Of a stretch of DNA of 64,000 bases, positions 12,016 through 22,699 are shown piece by piece. Source of the stretch: Eutreptiella sp. 'Long Island Sound 2002' (taxonomy: Eukaryota > Euglenozoa > Euglenophyceae > Eutreptiales > Eutreptiaceae); NCBI GenBank assembly GCA_964036045.1, contig OZ038382.1:73332687-73396686 (forward strand). Direction: 5' to 3'. Under the pieces are notes generated by a model, which saw nothing but the letters and a program-made list of their open reading frames with translations, had not been told where the DNA came from and did not search any database. Made by a program: the position numbers and the translations under genes. Every line of letters begins with the position of its first letter. Position 1 is the first letter of the stretch.

Positions 12016-12881
12016 CTACTCGCCCATTTTGAGGTCATGCCACATGAAATTATGCACTTTTTTGCCCCAAGTGTAGGTATCCTGACCCACTCGGCGCACC
12101 ACCACTCCGGGGGTGAGCCTCGTCTTCGTGCGGTGGGTTCTCAGTGGGCGACGTCTCTCAACCCAGACTGGGTCCCCGACCTTGAAGGACTGCGCATTCG
12201 ACGAGGGGGCGGTCTTGGCACGCTCAGAGTGCTCCTTGAGATCTTGCCTGACGCCCCGCTTGGTCATCAGATTGCCTTGAAGTCCATGGCGCCCATGGCC
12301 ATCCCATCGGAGGATAGGGCTAGACCTCGGCCCACGGGATCTGTGCCGAATAGGATCTGGTGAGGAGACAACCCGCTAGGAGTTGGGGTATCTTGGTGCG
12401 CCTTCAAGGCCGCCCACATCTCCTAAAACCAGTTTCGGCCGCTGTAGATGGATCTTCTGCAGCTTCTTGAATTGCTGCCCTCCAGCCACTTCAGCTCGAC
12501 CGTTGGATCGGCTGAGGTAGGAGACGGACTTCGGATGCCTGATGCCCATCAGGGAGCACATGGCCTTGAACCAACCGCCTATGAACCGGGTTCCCCGATC
12601 ACTGCAAATAGTGAGGAGGATACTAAAGACAGTCAGCCCATGGCGGACCATCATGACTACTGCCTTCTTGGCCGTCAGACCCCTTTGCACGCCAGCACAG
12701 CTGCGATATAGCCGCTGAATAGGATTTGGTGACCCTTTCCAGCATACCCAAGGGGCTCTGCCGCACCATTGTTGTGACTTTTGTGCGGAACTTTTTTTCC
12801 TTGTTGGTGCTTGTGGTGGCATGTGCCCGAACGGGGTCCATTCAATGCATCGGCGGTAGTGGCTATCCGACATGTTTGCAA
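12016..12881 (-). mobile_element. Ty3-like retrotransposon integrase remnant
   Basis: Minus-strand frames recover the end of a polyprotein. ICSDRGTRFIGGWFKAM is the second catalytic Asp region of an rve integrase core. It is followed by SYLSRSNGRAEV, then (after a frame change) WFxEMWAALKAHQDT and PSGLSPHQILFGTD. The C-terminal segment contains FKVGDPVWVERR and GQDTYTWGKKVHNF, typical of the integrase tail. The first catalytic Asp, reverse transcriptase and LTRs are not seen. At least one frameshift and one in-frame TAG (12423-12425, at a Gln-compatible position) break it. It is a dead fragment lying sense within the largest kinase intron. Confidence 0.82.
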
Positions 12882-12895
12882 CAGGCTGTCCTATG

Positions 12896-13012
12896 GCCTA
12901 TGGTAGGGGCTTGGTAGGTGGTAGGGGCCTGGTAGGGGCGGGGTATGGGCTTAGTAGAGGTTGTGGTAGGTAGGGGCTAGGTAGGGGCTTAGTAGTGGCT
13001 TGCGAGGGAAGT
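12896..13012 (+). repeat. GGGGCTTGGTA minisatellite, locus 1
   Basis: About ten degenerate copies of an 11-bp unit GGGGCTTGGTA. The same unit occurs at 22519-22690 in the same orientation and at 20200-20370 inverted. Confidence 0.85.
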
Positions 13013-13149
13013 AATAGAAGAGGGGGAGGGGGGAGGGTGGTATGGGACCCAAAAGTTTGTGTACCAAAATCAATCAATCAGATTCTCCCTATTGTAAATT
13101 TCGTTTTTTCCCACTATGACCACTTTGGTCGCGGGGGGGGGGGGGTGAA

Positions 13150-15480
13150 AAGGTGAGGTGTGGGCCCGCGCCTACCTTCACACGGCGTTCATTGCCTTCT
13201 CAGTTCATAGCGTGTTCGACTGGCCATTTGAATGTCCACTTGTGCATTGTGCTTCTGTGTACCCTCCCTGACTTGGGTAGGAGACAAGGCTTAGTGGTTC
13301 TGGGCATTATCACCTGGTCACACCTAGGTATGCTCCGAGTTGGGTCGTGGCTTTGTTTGTGGTCGATGTTGGCTTGCTTGGTCTGGGGTGTGCTTACTAT
13401 CGCAGGCCTCACTCGGCCACACACCTTTCAATTTGGCTCACTGGAGCATGGGGGGTGCGGGGACTGGTGGGGTGAGGGGTCACTTGTGCTGGCCGCTACC
13501 ACCGACCGTGGTTTGTTGGGTTGGTCCTTAGGATTGAAAACCCCCAATGAGAATTGGCAGTGCTGGAGCTAGCACACGCGGCCATACATGGGTGAGTTGT
13601 TTGTGGTGCGTGGTTTGTGTTCGCTGTGTCATATGGAGTGGGAGCGCTCCGGTGTAGTGCACCTAGAATGCTGCACGTGTTGGTGGAGACTGTTGTCGAT
13701 GATGCCGGGCTGTCCGGCACCGCGTCCCTGTTATAGGGCTCGCGCGGGGGGGGGGGGGGATAGCGACACGGTTGAGTGACGATGCTCTAAGACTCAAGAG
13801 CGTCGGTGGCGCCGGAGACCGGAATGTAGTTCTGGCTTGCCACACGACCCGTGGGTCAATGCGCCATCCACGGGGGGGGGCAACTACGATCGGTCCTAAT
13901 GCGACCCACCTCCCAGCTATCGGCCAAAACTTGCGGGGGGGTGGGGGGGGTTGGGGGGGACAGCTCGGCGGGGGGGGGGGGGTCCCAAGAGGGGAGGGGG
14001 CTGCGCGTGACCCACTACTACCACATGCATACCTTAAGGGGGTGTGTGTGTTTGGGGGCATGGGGGTGTAGAGGTATGTATGTGATAATAGCAATTTCTC
14101 GTCTTTGCTAGGAAGAAAGTCTTAAGGGCCCGAAGGACGAAAGGCATATTACCCCCAACTATTACCCTCGACTAAGCATGGGGAAAAAACTGGTGCCATA
14201 GGTGCCATGGCCCCGCGCGCCGCTGTCTTTCAAAACTTGGGGTGGGGGTCGCATACAAGGACCGGGCCCGGTCGCCCCACCCCCCCCCCCCCGCGTGGCG
14301 CCACCAACCCTGGCGTCGGGGGGGGGGGAGGGCCCGCATGCCTGACCAGAAAAGGGGCATTGGTGTGAAACTAGGCGGTCCTAGCGACATGAGTCGACTG
14401 TATTCATGCTGCAGGGTCACGGTGTGTACTTCCATGTGCAGGATTCTTGAGCCCTGTGCGAGGGCTACCGTGGCGCGGAAAGGTCATTCTTGTCAGACTC
14501 TAGCGGGGGGTGGGGGTGGGGTGTCACTCTCCAACGGTTCACCATTGTGTATCTCTGCGAAGGGTAGGGTGTGTGCATCCACATCCGGGTCTAGAGCCGC
14601 CGGTTTAACTAACACCTACCCGCAGAGCAGTGAGGACTTCCGGCACCCACTCATCCGCTAGACTATCCGCACGCTCGTTCCCGGTGCATCCTATGTGTGA
14701 GGGGATGTGCAGCCACTAGACCTCAAACCCAACGGCGTCAAGCAGCTCGAGTGCCTGCGTCCAAAGGTCTACGTGCTATGTTGGCCCTGATTAGGTCCGC
14801 CATTTACGGCGATGCCACTTGTGTGCACGGCCCAACATAACTTCCACCAAATATAGCTAGAGTCTAGGCAAATCAGCGATAGCATGCCCCTTACGTGCCC
14901 CTACGGCGCCCTCAAGGCGGGTTGTAACTCCGCTCGGTTATTCGTCAATTCTTCTTGTGGGGCGGGGGCTCCGCCGTGTCCCTAAAATCACCAAAATAGA
15001 CCCCATAGCCTCCCACCTTTCCCACCACGGGTTGTAGCTCCAACGAACCATCGGGGTAGATGATGCTCCACCCCTCCAATTCATATCTTTGAATGACGTC
15101 TCCAAAATACACTCCAAGTGCTTCTTCATGGCCCTGTTTCTTGGTCCTTTTGCATTGGGGGTACAATAAGGTGGGCGGGGGTCGAGAGCCGGGTCGGATT
15201 ACTCGCGGTCGATCTAAAAGGCCTTCCGGGTTTGCCAACTGTTTCAAGCCATGCAGCAGCATGGTATTTTTTGTGTGCGGGAATGTAGGGGTTAGGTGTT
15301 CCAACCATGGCTCCAGTCTTGAGATGCATGCACATATAGAGGAAGTGTTTCCAGTGTGGGGGTTGACGTTTGCTGTCAAACTTAAACGAGCATCGTAGCC
15401 GCCAATTGGCCCGTACGGCTGATGACATAACGAAGCCCAAGGGGGATGACAGGGAGAGAGACGGCATGGCAATCATGATC
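13150..15480 (-). mobile_element. LINE-type retrotransposon 3' portion, copy 1 (decayed)
   Basis: The minus strand encodes the start of an RNase H domain: GWSIIYPDGS (first catalytic Asp), then VGGYGVYFGDFRDTAE. After a frameshift come TNNRAELQPALRAP and ICLDSSYIWW, carrying the Glu and second Asp motifs. Downstream sequence to about 13150 matches the 3' region of copy 2 (e.g. 13145-13205 against 32098-32165, and 13405-13560 against 32325-32470). Frameshifts and an in-frame TAG (14901-14903) show it is not functional. It lies in the kinase intron in the same sense. Confidence 0.8.
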
Positions 15481-15599
15481 TCTTCTGGCCCTTCCGTAGT
15501 GCCGTCCTCCAGGGTGGGGAGGGGGGTCTAGGGAGGGGTACCTCCGCCCCTCCTATGGTGTACGGCAAGTGCAATACTTCCATGGGGCCTCATACTTTG

Positions 15600-16697
15600 G
15601 TGGCCTAAACTGCCCATTTTTGTAGCCGCAAACCCGAAAACGCAAAAAATTGCTTTGGAGAAAACATATGTTTTTCACCGAAAAAGGAATACAAAAAAAG
15701 TGACAAACATCCACCAGAGTTGTGACGGCGGCATCAGAGAAAGGCGTTTGCGAATGGCATTTAGAGCTAGCCTTTCCTCAAAGGGCTGACGCGCAATCGC
15801 GCGATACAAAAAAATGTTTGTGCACAAGGGTGGCCTGGTACGTTTGCATGCAACATGAGAATGCCAGCACGCAAGTTCGACGAATGCTGCACCACGGACG
15901 CCTTACAGCAGTACACCTGTCCAATGTATACCGGCACTTTAGAAATCCTAAGTTTAATCGTTGCCAAGGCACGTTCTTGCGTAATCGGGTGTCACGCATG
16001 TGGCCAAAACCAACTGGGAGCCTGTATTGCTTTCATAACGCGCAATTGCGCATTAAAAATACCGTCAACGGCTAGCTTTTATCACACAAGTGAGCTTTTA
16101 ACGCGCAATTAGGTGTTACTTGTACCGGGCAAAGGGGCTTTGTAGGTTGTTCATGAGAATCTATAACGCGCAATTGTGCATTGCAAACATTGTGCTACTC
16201 TACTGGTATTGGCCCGTATCTCACCTGTAAACGACGCCTTGAAACGAAGAAAACGACTCATGGGTGCAATTGGAAGACAGAAAGTTAACATAACATGACA
16301 AATACAAAGGTTGATAACTATAAAACCATGGCCAGCTCACCTTGTGTCATTTGTACCTATGGGAGCCCCGTTTGGTTCCAAAAGCGCGGTCCCACGGGAC
16401 CGGGGCACCTGCAACACGCGCACGCCAAATTAGTTATGACATTTGTGCAAAATTCTGCAACAGCGTTTTTCGTACCTTGACTACCACAACATGACATATA
16501 AATGATACTCTGCATGTAATTTTCAACTATTGTGTGCAAAAATCTACTGTAGATTTGGTATGCCGCGAAAAGCGAGCAATTTTGAAGTTGCAGTAAAGGC
16601 GGCAGCATGCAGACTGCGCCGCGCTGGAGCACATGAACCACCATAGAAGGATCTTGATGTACTGTGGGGTGCCGCTGCTGATGGGGAAAGGGGCGCG
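15600..16697. other. AT-richer element flank with palindromic motif copies
   Basis: No gene is supported here, but four copies of the AACGCGCAATTGCGCATT-type motif lie at about 15788, 16037, 16099 and 16163. I take this as the left part of a mobile-element zone reaching about 22.4 kb. Confidence 0.5.
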
Positions 16698-17636
16698 TTG
16701 CTTCTGATGACATTCGCCGTCAACTTACACAAAAATTGCAACTCGCGCCGCAGTGTGGCACATGCACTAACAACGACGAACAAGAGGTGGGCTTTTGTGT
16801 TGAAGACTGAGTTGTGGAATTTGTACCTCATGTTCAGACGGCGTTATGCACCAGTGCGTCATAAGCATCGCTATAAGGAATCGAAAATGACAGTGCTCTC
16901 TCGCCGCAATCGCCACCTGCTGTCGAGACTTGGGCAAGCCGAAGCAACAACAGAGCTATAGGAGGAAAGGGCACCCAAGATACTGCGGCGCCTATGGTGT
17001 GATCTGCATCGAAAAAAGCTATGTATTTGGATTCAGAATTGGTGGAACCGGCAATACACAACAAGACCATGGAAGAACAACAAAAGCCAAAATAAGGCGG
17101 TGATGCTGGGAGTGGCCCGCGTTATTTGTCGTTTGCAAGGACAATTTGAGGCAGTGATCAACGAACTTGGCTTGAATAACAGGTGTGCTACAAACTTGGA
17201 AAATATTAGCGCACAAATGGATGTTTGTCGCCCTGCGGGCAGCGCCCCACGTTGGCGGCATTTGGTGCTTACCGAGCAACGGGTATCTAAGAATATAGAC
17301 ATGTACGACCTGGTTTAGCTACTGTCCCAGATGTTGAAGGAGCACTCGCGCCAGAGGTTACCAATTCTTTGCAACGAGAGCATTGTCTACCGTCTCAGCA
17401 AACTTCTATACAGTGAACAATGCATTGCATACAACATTCATGCCATGCTGTACGCATGTCCGCTCGTGTACGGTGTCTGGCACGCGTATAAATACACTGC
17501 ACTGGCTACGTGTCGTGCCTTTTGGCCAATTGTTACATACCTGTGGTTTGGCACGGTGGTTGTTGGGGGCACATGTTTTGTTTCGCTTCCGGCGCAGACC
17601 ATGCAGCATGTCACTACTGCCCAAGATACAGGCTGA
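16698..17636 (+). pseudogene. Transposon-type ORF interrupted only by two TAG codons
   Basis: One plus-strand frame of 313 codons is open from 16698 to a TGA at 17634, apart from TAG at 16959-16961 and 17316-17318. The protein is basic at its start and contains LCIWIQNWWNRQYTTRPWK, then QLLSQMLKEHSRQRLPIL, and LVYGVWHAYKYTAL near the end. From memory, the YGVWHAYKY-like motif recalls ORFs of large transposons abundant in some protist genomes; this is a weak recollection and cannot be checked here. Both TAG sites fit Gln (TTEL-EERAPK and YDLV-LLSQ). The function is unknown. Confidence 0.6.
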
Positions 17637-18124
17637 AACAAATTTGCTGGTGTCTTATGCAACGCAACATTACTGACCGACGTGAGGTTCGCTACCAAGT
17701 CGCAATTCTGTTCCACATTTTTCTTACGAAGTACTGTCTTTGCTACTTTACCTTGGATTCCTCTGCAGACAATGAAATTGGGAGGGGATGCGAACAACTA
17801 CGGCGCGGTACAACAAATGAGATCATGTGCATGTCCTGTGCCTTGCTTCGTTTGGTTGAACCACCGAACAGTCCTTACCATCAAATGATTCCGCTTGCTT
17901 TGTTGATGTCGTCACAGCGGCATGATTGGGGTCGAAGTGTCATGCATACCGAGGAGTTTGGAGAAGCAAACCTTTCGAGAGTATCAAACTGTAAGCGGAC
18001 GCACGCATGGGCGACAAATGTGACTGTTGTTGATTCATTGTGTCACCTCCTCAGCGAAACAAAAACCAGTGGTTCAAAAATTCATGTGCGCAACATTCGA
18101 CTTGAGTTTGTGACTCATCTGTGA
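17637..18124 (+). pseudogene. Possible frameshifted continuation of the 16.7-kb ORF
   Basis: A different plus-strand frame is open across this interval (RLKQICWCLMQRN early, SSADNEIGRGCEQLRRG mid, ending VRNIRLEFVTHL before TGA). It starts where the previous frame stops, so a single frameshift could join them. There is no recognisable domain, and it could be a chance open frame. Confidence 0.3.
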
Positions 18125-18579
18125 CACTACTAGGATATGGAGCCGTTGGTTGTGTGCTTTGTTAAGTGGGCTGCAAGTAAGGTGACGACGACCTAGAAGG
18201 TTTCCTGTTCCCAGGGGACCCAACGCAACCGATGAGTCCAGACCACTTAAAAGGACCAGGCATGCGAATGTTGCTGACCCTTGGGACGCAGCAGCCTCTG
18301 AAACACAATATCCGTCGCACATTCGATACTGAATGTTCAAAAAGGTGAGACACGGAGAACAGGAATATTAAGCTTGTCATTGACTGCATAAAAGTGCAGC
18401 AACCTAACAGTGAAGATGAAGATTAACGCGCAATTGCACCTTAAAAGATAGTAGTGGACGTTGTACTTTTATTGTTGCAATTGCGTGATGCAGTAGAACC
18501 ACGAGAAATACCCGGCTTTAGTTCTCATTTGCGCGGTATTCCCTTCCCGCTTTCCTGCTGTATTGCGGACCTTTGTGTA

Positions 18580-19930
18580 ATGTCGCAGAAGTCACATGCC
18601 TCAATAGAGGGGGAAGAGGAGAAAGAAGATAGCGAGAGCAGTCAAGACCCGGGCACACTTGTGAACAAAGTCGGGAAAAGGGCAGTGGACACATGTCTGG
18701 CGGCGAAGAAGAGGGCAAAGAAGAAAACCCCGGACCTTGATGTGACCCAGTTCGCCGAGCATTTCAAACCGCTGGGGGTGGAGTACAAATTGAAGGACTT
18801 GATTATTGATGAAAAGAAGCAGCTCGGGCAGATCCAGCACTCCGTTGATGCAGAGGTGGATGTGAAGTTTGAATCGTTCATGCACCGTCCCCCGAAGCAT
18901 CTGCTGTGTCCGATTACGTGGAACAAGCAGGTATGCGTCGGAAATTCGCCATATCTAAAGCGCAATTGCGCATTAACACTTTGTGTGTTTGCTACCCTTG
19001 CACGAGAAACAAGTGGTTCTCGCTGGCCAACGTGAAACGAAGGCAGCAATGAGCCATCGTAAGATGAATATGGACTCTGTGATTGACTTGGATCCATAGA
19101 TGGACGACTGCTTTATCGACTTTGCCAAGACACGGTTGGTGAGGTTCCAGATTGCTAGTCAAACACGAGGCATTGCGGAGTCCGTTCGTAGGAACACCAT
19201 CAATGAATTTCGCGGACAACTTTTTGAAGGTGCTAGCTTAACTCCGTGGCTCAGGTATAGAGGACACCAAAATGGTTAACAATGCATGTCCCATTTCAGC
19301 AGCTGGGTGCGCATTTGTAGCTACCAGTCTCAGCCTAGATGCCAAATTGTATGTGTGACTAAAGGTGCGCACCGCATGATTATTTTGTTACATACCCCCC
19401 ATTCTCCTTCCCTAGGCACTAGCAATCAAGGACTGAGGGGCATTCGGTGAAGATGGCACAAAAGGTTGCTGTTATTGGTTTAACAGCAATGGTGCAAAGT
19501 GGGATCCACGTCAACCAAGGGAATCTACGCTTCTTGGCAGCATTGTACCGGTGCAAGGACATGCTCGCAATTGCGAAGGCCATGGAGGACTTGAAAGACA
19601 CTCCGGCGACACTAGAGGCATACAGTCGGGATGTTGTCCTCGATACCTGGGGTGGACTGGCATTCGGAGCATCTGGACAATGACATGATTCACACTTCTA
19701 AAAGTATGTTGCCGTTGAACCGATAGCCTTCATCACTACATTCTGAGACATACTTTTCCTTTCGCCCACACAGGGAAGGATCCGCTTAAGAAGGCTAAGT
19801 TTCGCAATGTGGTTACATTGTCGGACCTGAAGGTGAATCTCGGAAACTTTGCGAGCCGTAGCAACAATGAGATGCCCAAGTGGAAGACCCGTGCCAAGGC
19901 ACCAATCTCGTGTCGAGCTCAGGTTGGGGA
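18580..19930 (+). pseudogene. Multi-exon element gene, decayed, unknown function
   Basis: Exon 1 (18580-18930) starts ATG. It encodes an acidic, KKRAKKK-containing N-terminus, then QFAEHFKPLGVEYKLKDL, and ends CPITWNKQ before the donor GTATGC. A roughly 76-bp intron holding one copy of the AATTGCGC palindrome follows. Exon 2 (about 19007-19229) reads KQVVLAGQRETKAAMSHRK, then TAG at 19097-19099, then MDDCFIDFAKTRLVRFQ. Later open pieces are 19447-19680 (FLAALYRCKDMLAIAKAM) and 19775-19925 (KFRNVVTLSDLKVNLGNF). I do not recognise the protein. It faces the minus-strand gene at 20.8-22.3 kb, so the zone has convergent genes like a composite DNA element. Confidence 0.5.
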
Positions 19931-20199
19931 GCATACTGGTCCTGCTGCCACACAAAATGGGTCAAAAATCACACGAAACTTGTTTTAGGTGATGTGCATT
20001 GGCTCCCTGTCACAGTCATAGTCATTTTGAGCTGCTTTGATGCCGATTTGGAGCCATGGTGTTGACACAAAGTTTTCCTTTCTAATGGTATGCCACTTGC
20101 TATTGCTGCTTACGGTTACAACTTGCTGCTGCTCGGATACAATTGCCCACCTTGAACCCTAAAATGGGTTGTAAAACCTCAACCGGGAGACCCAACTCC

Positions 20200-20370
20200 A
20201 TACCCAAGCCACTACCAAGCGACCCCTACCAAGCTCCTAACACAATATCTACCAAGCCCCCACTAAGCCCTTACCAAGCTTGTACCATAGCCTCTACCAA
20301 GCCCCTATCAAGCCCCTACCAAGCCTCTACCTCAGCATCTACTAGCCCCTTACCAAGCCCATATGACTTA
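20200..20370 (-). repeat. TACCAAGCCCC minisatellite, locus 2 (inverted)
   Basis: Inverted counterpart of the GGGGCTTGGTA array (TACCAAGCCCC units, about 15 copies). Together with 22519-22690 it forms a large inverted pair around 20.4-22.5 kb. Confidence 0.85.
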
Positions 20371-20819
20371 GGTGCCCTTACCTGCCCATGTTTGCACGAA
20401 AAACCTGAAAAATGTCAAAAACTGGGTTTTGTACAAACCAGGGGTTGGCACCTGATCTTGGCAGCACGCAAAAGTATCACTTGCGAGAACCTGTGCACTA
20501 ACCAGCAGAAATGTGTTTCTTCAGAGGCACTAATGGCAAAAGGAAATCAAGGAAAGCAATGCAAAACTCCAAATTACAGCACCAAATTTTCATAAAATGG
20601 AGAAATCCATAGCTTTGCCAAGTGTTTGTTGCTGTACTTAAAGCAGGCTGGTGTCATAGATTGAGCAAGAGGAAGAAGGGGTAAATCGGCCGTTCAACCA
20701 GTCCGTGAAATTGGATCGATTTCGTGTTCAGCTATCACCATTGTGAGCGCCGAATTTTTAGTTTTGAACGCGCAATTGCGCGTCAACCGGCTTTGTAAAG
20801 CATTTGCTTTCACAAAAAG

Positions 20820-22341
20820 TTGGAACAGTAATTTCGGGAACAACCATTGCCAGCTTCTTCTTCAGCAACCCTGCCACCTTGGCAGTTCCTTTCGGTGCCG
20901 CCATGATCCCTGTGCGCTACGGCTTGTCCTTCACCTCCTGCTCACGGCGCTTACTCAGGCTCACCTCGTCACCGGAGTCGCCGCTCTCTGCATGCCTTTC
21001 CCACTTCCGTTCACGCTCGGACTTTTGGGCCCTTCATCGCTACTGTCCTCCTCCTGCTCCTCTGGCTCCTCTGATTCTTCGCCACCACTTTCCTCCGCAC
21101 CTTGGGAGCCATTTGCAGCAGTCTCCTTTGGCTTTGCCTTCGGCTTCGGGGACTTCCTCGGGGTTGTTTTCTTCTTTGCCGGGGTGTCCTTCATTGGGGT
21201 GTGCTGCTTCGTTTCGACGGCGTCTTGACTATGAGGCTCCACAAACTGCACGGGGAGGTCAAGCTTTTTCTAGGCCCGCAGCGCTTGAGAGGGCGCTTCA
21301 GCACCGATGACCGTATCTTTATACCACAGGGCGATACCGCAGCGGAACAAGCAATCGTAGTTACCGTACGATCTGGCATCCGGAGGATTCGCCATCCGGC
21401 TTTTCAATGTGGGAATCATTTTGGTGCGCCAATCTTTGCCTTTTGGGGTCGCTCCGAGGTGGGCAACAATGACTTCGAGGTCCAGGCCCAGAATCGAGCC
21501 CGTGCTTGTGTAAGTATTTTCAAAAACTATCACCACGTCATGGGCCCCAGCAGTCGATTGGCACAAACAATCGTACATAAAGGTGAAGATAGGCATCGGC
21601 AACATACATCCCGTCTGTAATATCTCTGCGGGCACGGAAAAATACTGAGGGATCTGCAAGAAAAAGGAACATCGTCACGCGCAATCGCGCGTTAAAAACA
21701 ACCCGATCACATGCCAAGTCATCATACTGGCTGATCCGGGGTCTACCAAGTGAGCACTACAATGTCAAGTTGATCAAAGGCCAGCAAGTGTGACACCTCG
21801 GACTTGTGCCGTTGCCAGGGGAAATACACAATCGTGCGAACCATGCACATACCACTGTGAACCCTTTTGTACGACTGCCACAACTCGACCGGCTTCAAGA
21901 AGTGCTTTCGCGTACCCTCGGATCCCCCAACCACAATGCAGTCCACTTGTACATCGAGCAGTCCGAAAACGAGGCTGGTGGTTCAATATTCTCATTAGGG
22001 TCCTCCGGATCGACAAACATTTCTGCATCCACTAGAAGAAAGTTGTATTCCAACATCGGGAACCTCTTGAATGGCTTGTGCTCCAAGTTCGGTATGACAA
22101 CGCCAAATGCTTGCTTCGTCGGCCCATGCATGGTTTCCTTGTACTTCGTCCAGGACGGGTCTGACAGCAAGGCACCTTTGTCAGCAGCGGCACCTAGAGT
22201 ATCATGAAAGGCTGTCATGTTGGCGAAGGCGCTCACGCTATGGTGCATGTGGCAAAAATGAGCCATTTTTCTGCCTAGTTTTAAGAGAATCATCGACAAA
22301 AGTCCACAACGCTCAACAGTGCGTGATGCCAGCATCTCCAA
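20820..22341 (-). pseudogene. Multi-exon element gene, minus strand, unknown function
   Basis: Open pieces in transcriptional order are as follows. 22341-21895: HMHHSVSAFANMTAFHDTL, then FKRFPMLEYNFLLVDAEMF. 21946-21743: VDCIVVGGSEGTRKHFLKP, then EVSHLLAFDQLDIVVLTW, then TAG. 21659-about 21250 follows a clean acceptor (CTTTTTCTTGCAG) and reads HDVVIVFENTYTSTGSILG and ending GIALWYKDTVIG. Then comes a Lys/Glu/Ser-rich tail (21251-20961) with GLLKKKLAMVVPEITVPTF near 20830-20890. The VIVFENTYTSTGS stretch resembles a Rossmann motif I such as in DNA methyltransferases, but no catalytic motif IV is evident, so I leave the function open. A frameshift or small intron near 21.95 kb and a TAG break it. 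Confidence 0.5.
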
Positions 22342-22518
22342 TCAGGGTTGTTGTTCTTCCATGGCAATTGGGCTACGAAATGATTGCAAATGGGTGTTCA
22401 ATGAGGCGTCTCTCACACCATGGTGCCATGTGGTATGCAGTAGTCCATTGAAAATGAGCCGGTTTTCAACCAAGTTGAGGAGAACCAAAAGGACCCAAAT
22501 CGGTCCTAGCCACAAATC

Positions 22519-22690
22519 TTGATAGGGGCTTGGTAGAGGCTTGGAGGGGCTTGGTAGGGGCTTGGTAGGGGCTTGGTAGAGGCCGTGGCGGGGGTTGGTA
22601 GGGAATGCTTGGTCGGAGCTTGGTAGAGGCTATGATAGGGGCTTGGTAGGGGCTTGGTTGGGGCTTGATGGGGGATTGATAGAGGCCATG
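22519..22690 (+). repeat. GGGGCTTGGTA minisatellite, locus 3
   Basis: About 15 degenerate units of the same 11-bp minisatellite as at 12896-13012. Confidence 0.87.
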
Positions 22691-22699
22691 GTGAGTTGT

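Larger units (their letters stand above)
15788..21693. repeat. Dispersed ACGCGCAATTGCGCGT palindrome, eight copies
   Basis: Perfect or one-to-three-mismatch copies sit at about 15788, 16037, 16099, 16163, 18424, 18958, 20768 and 21676; some are half-sites. I did not see the motif elsewhere in the window. The copies at 18958 and 21676 fall inside what look like short introns, between a GT donor and an AG acceptor. Each copy is self-complementary (MfeI-like AATT core). Confidence 0.82.

Noticed and set aside
20743-21310. Plus-strand ORFs of 161-172 codons
   Set aside because: They are the antisense of the Lys/Glu/Ser-rich tail of the minus-strand element gene, giving Ser/Leu/Phe-rich shadows.
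21250-22341. DNA adenine methyltransferase call
   Set aside because: Only a loose motif-I-like stretch is visible; no DPPY/NPPY-type motif was found, so a functional name is not justified.
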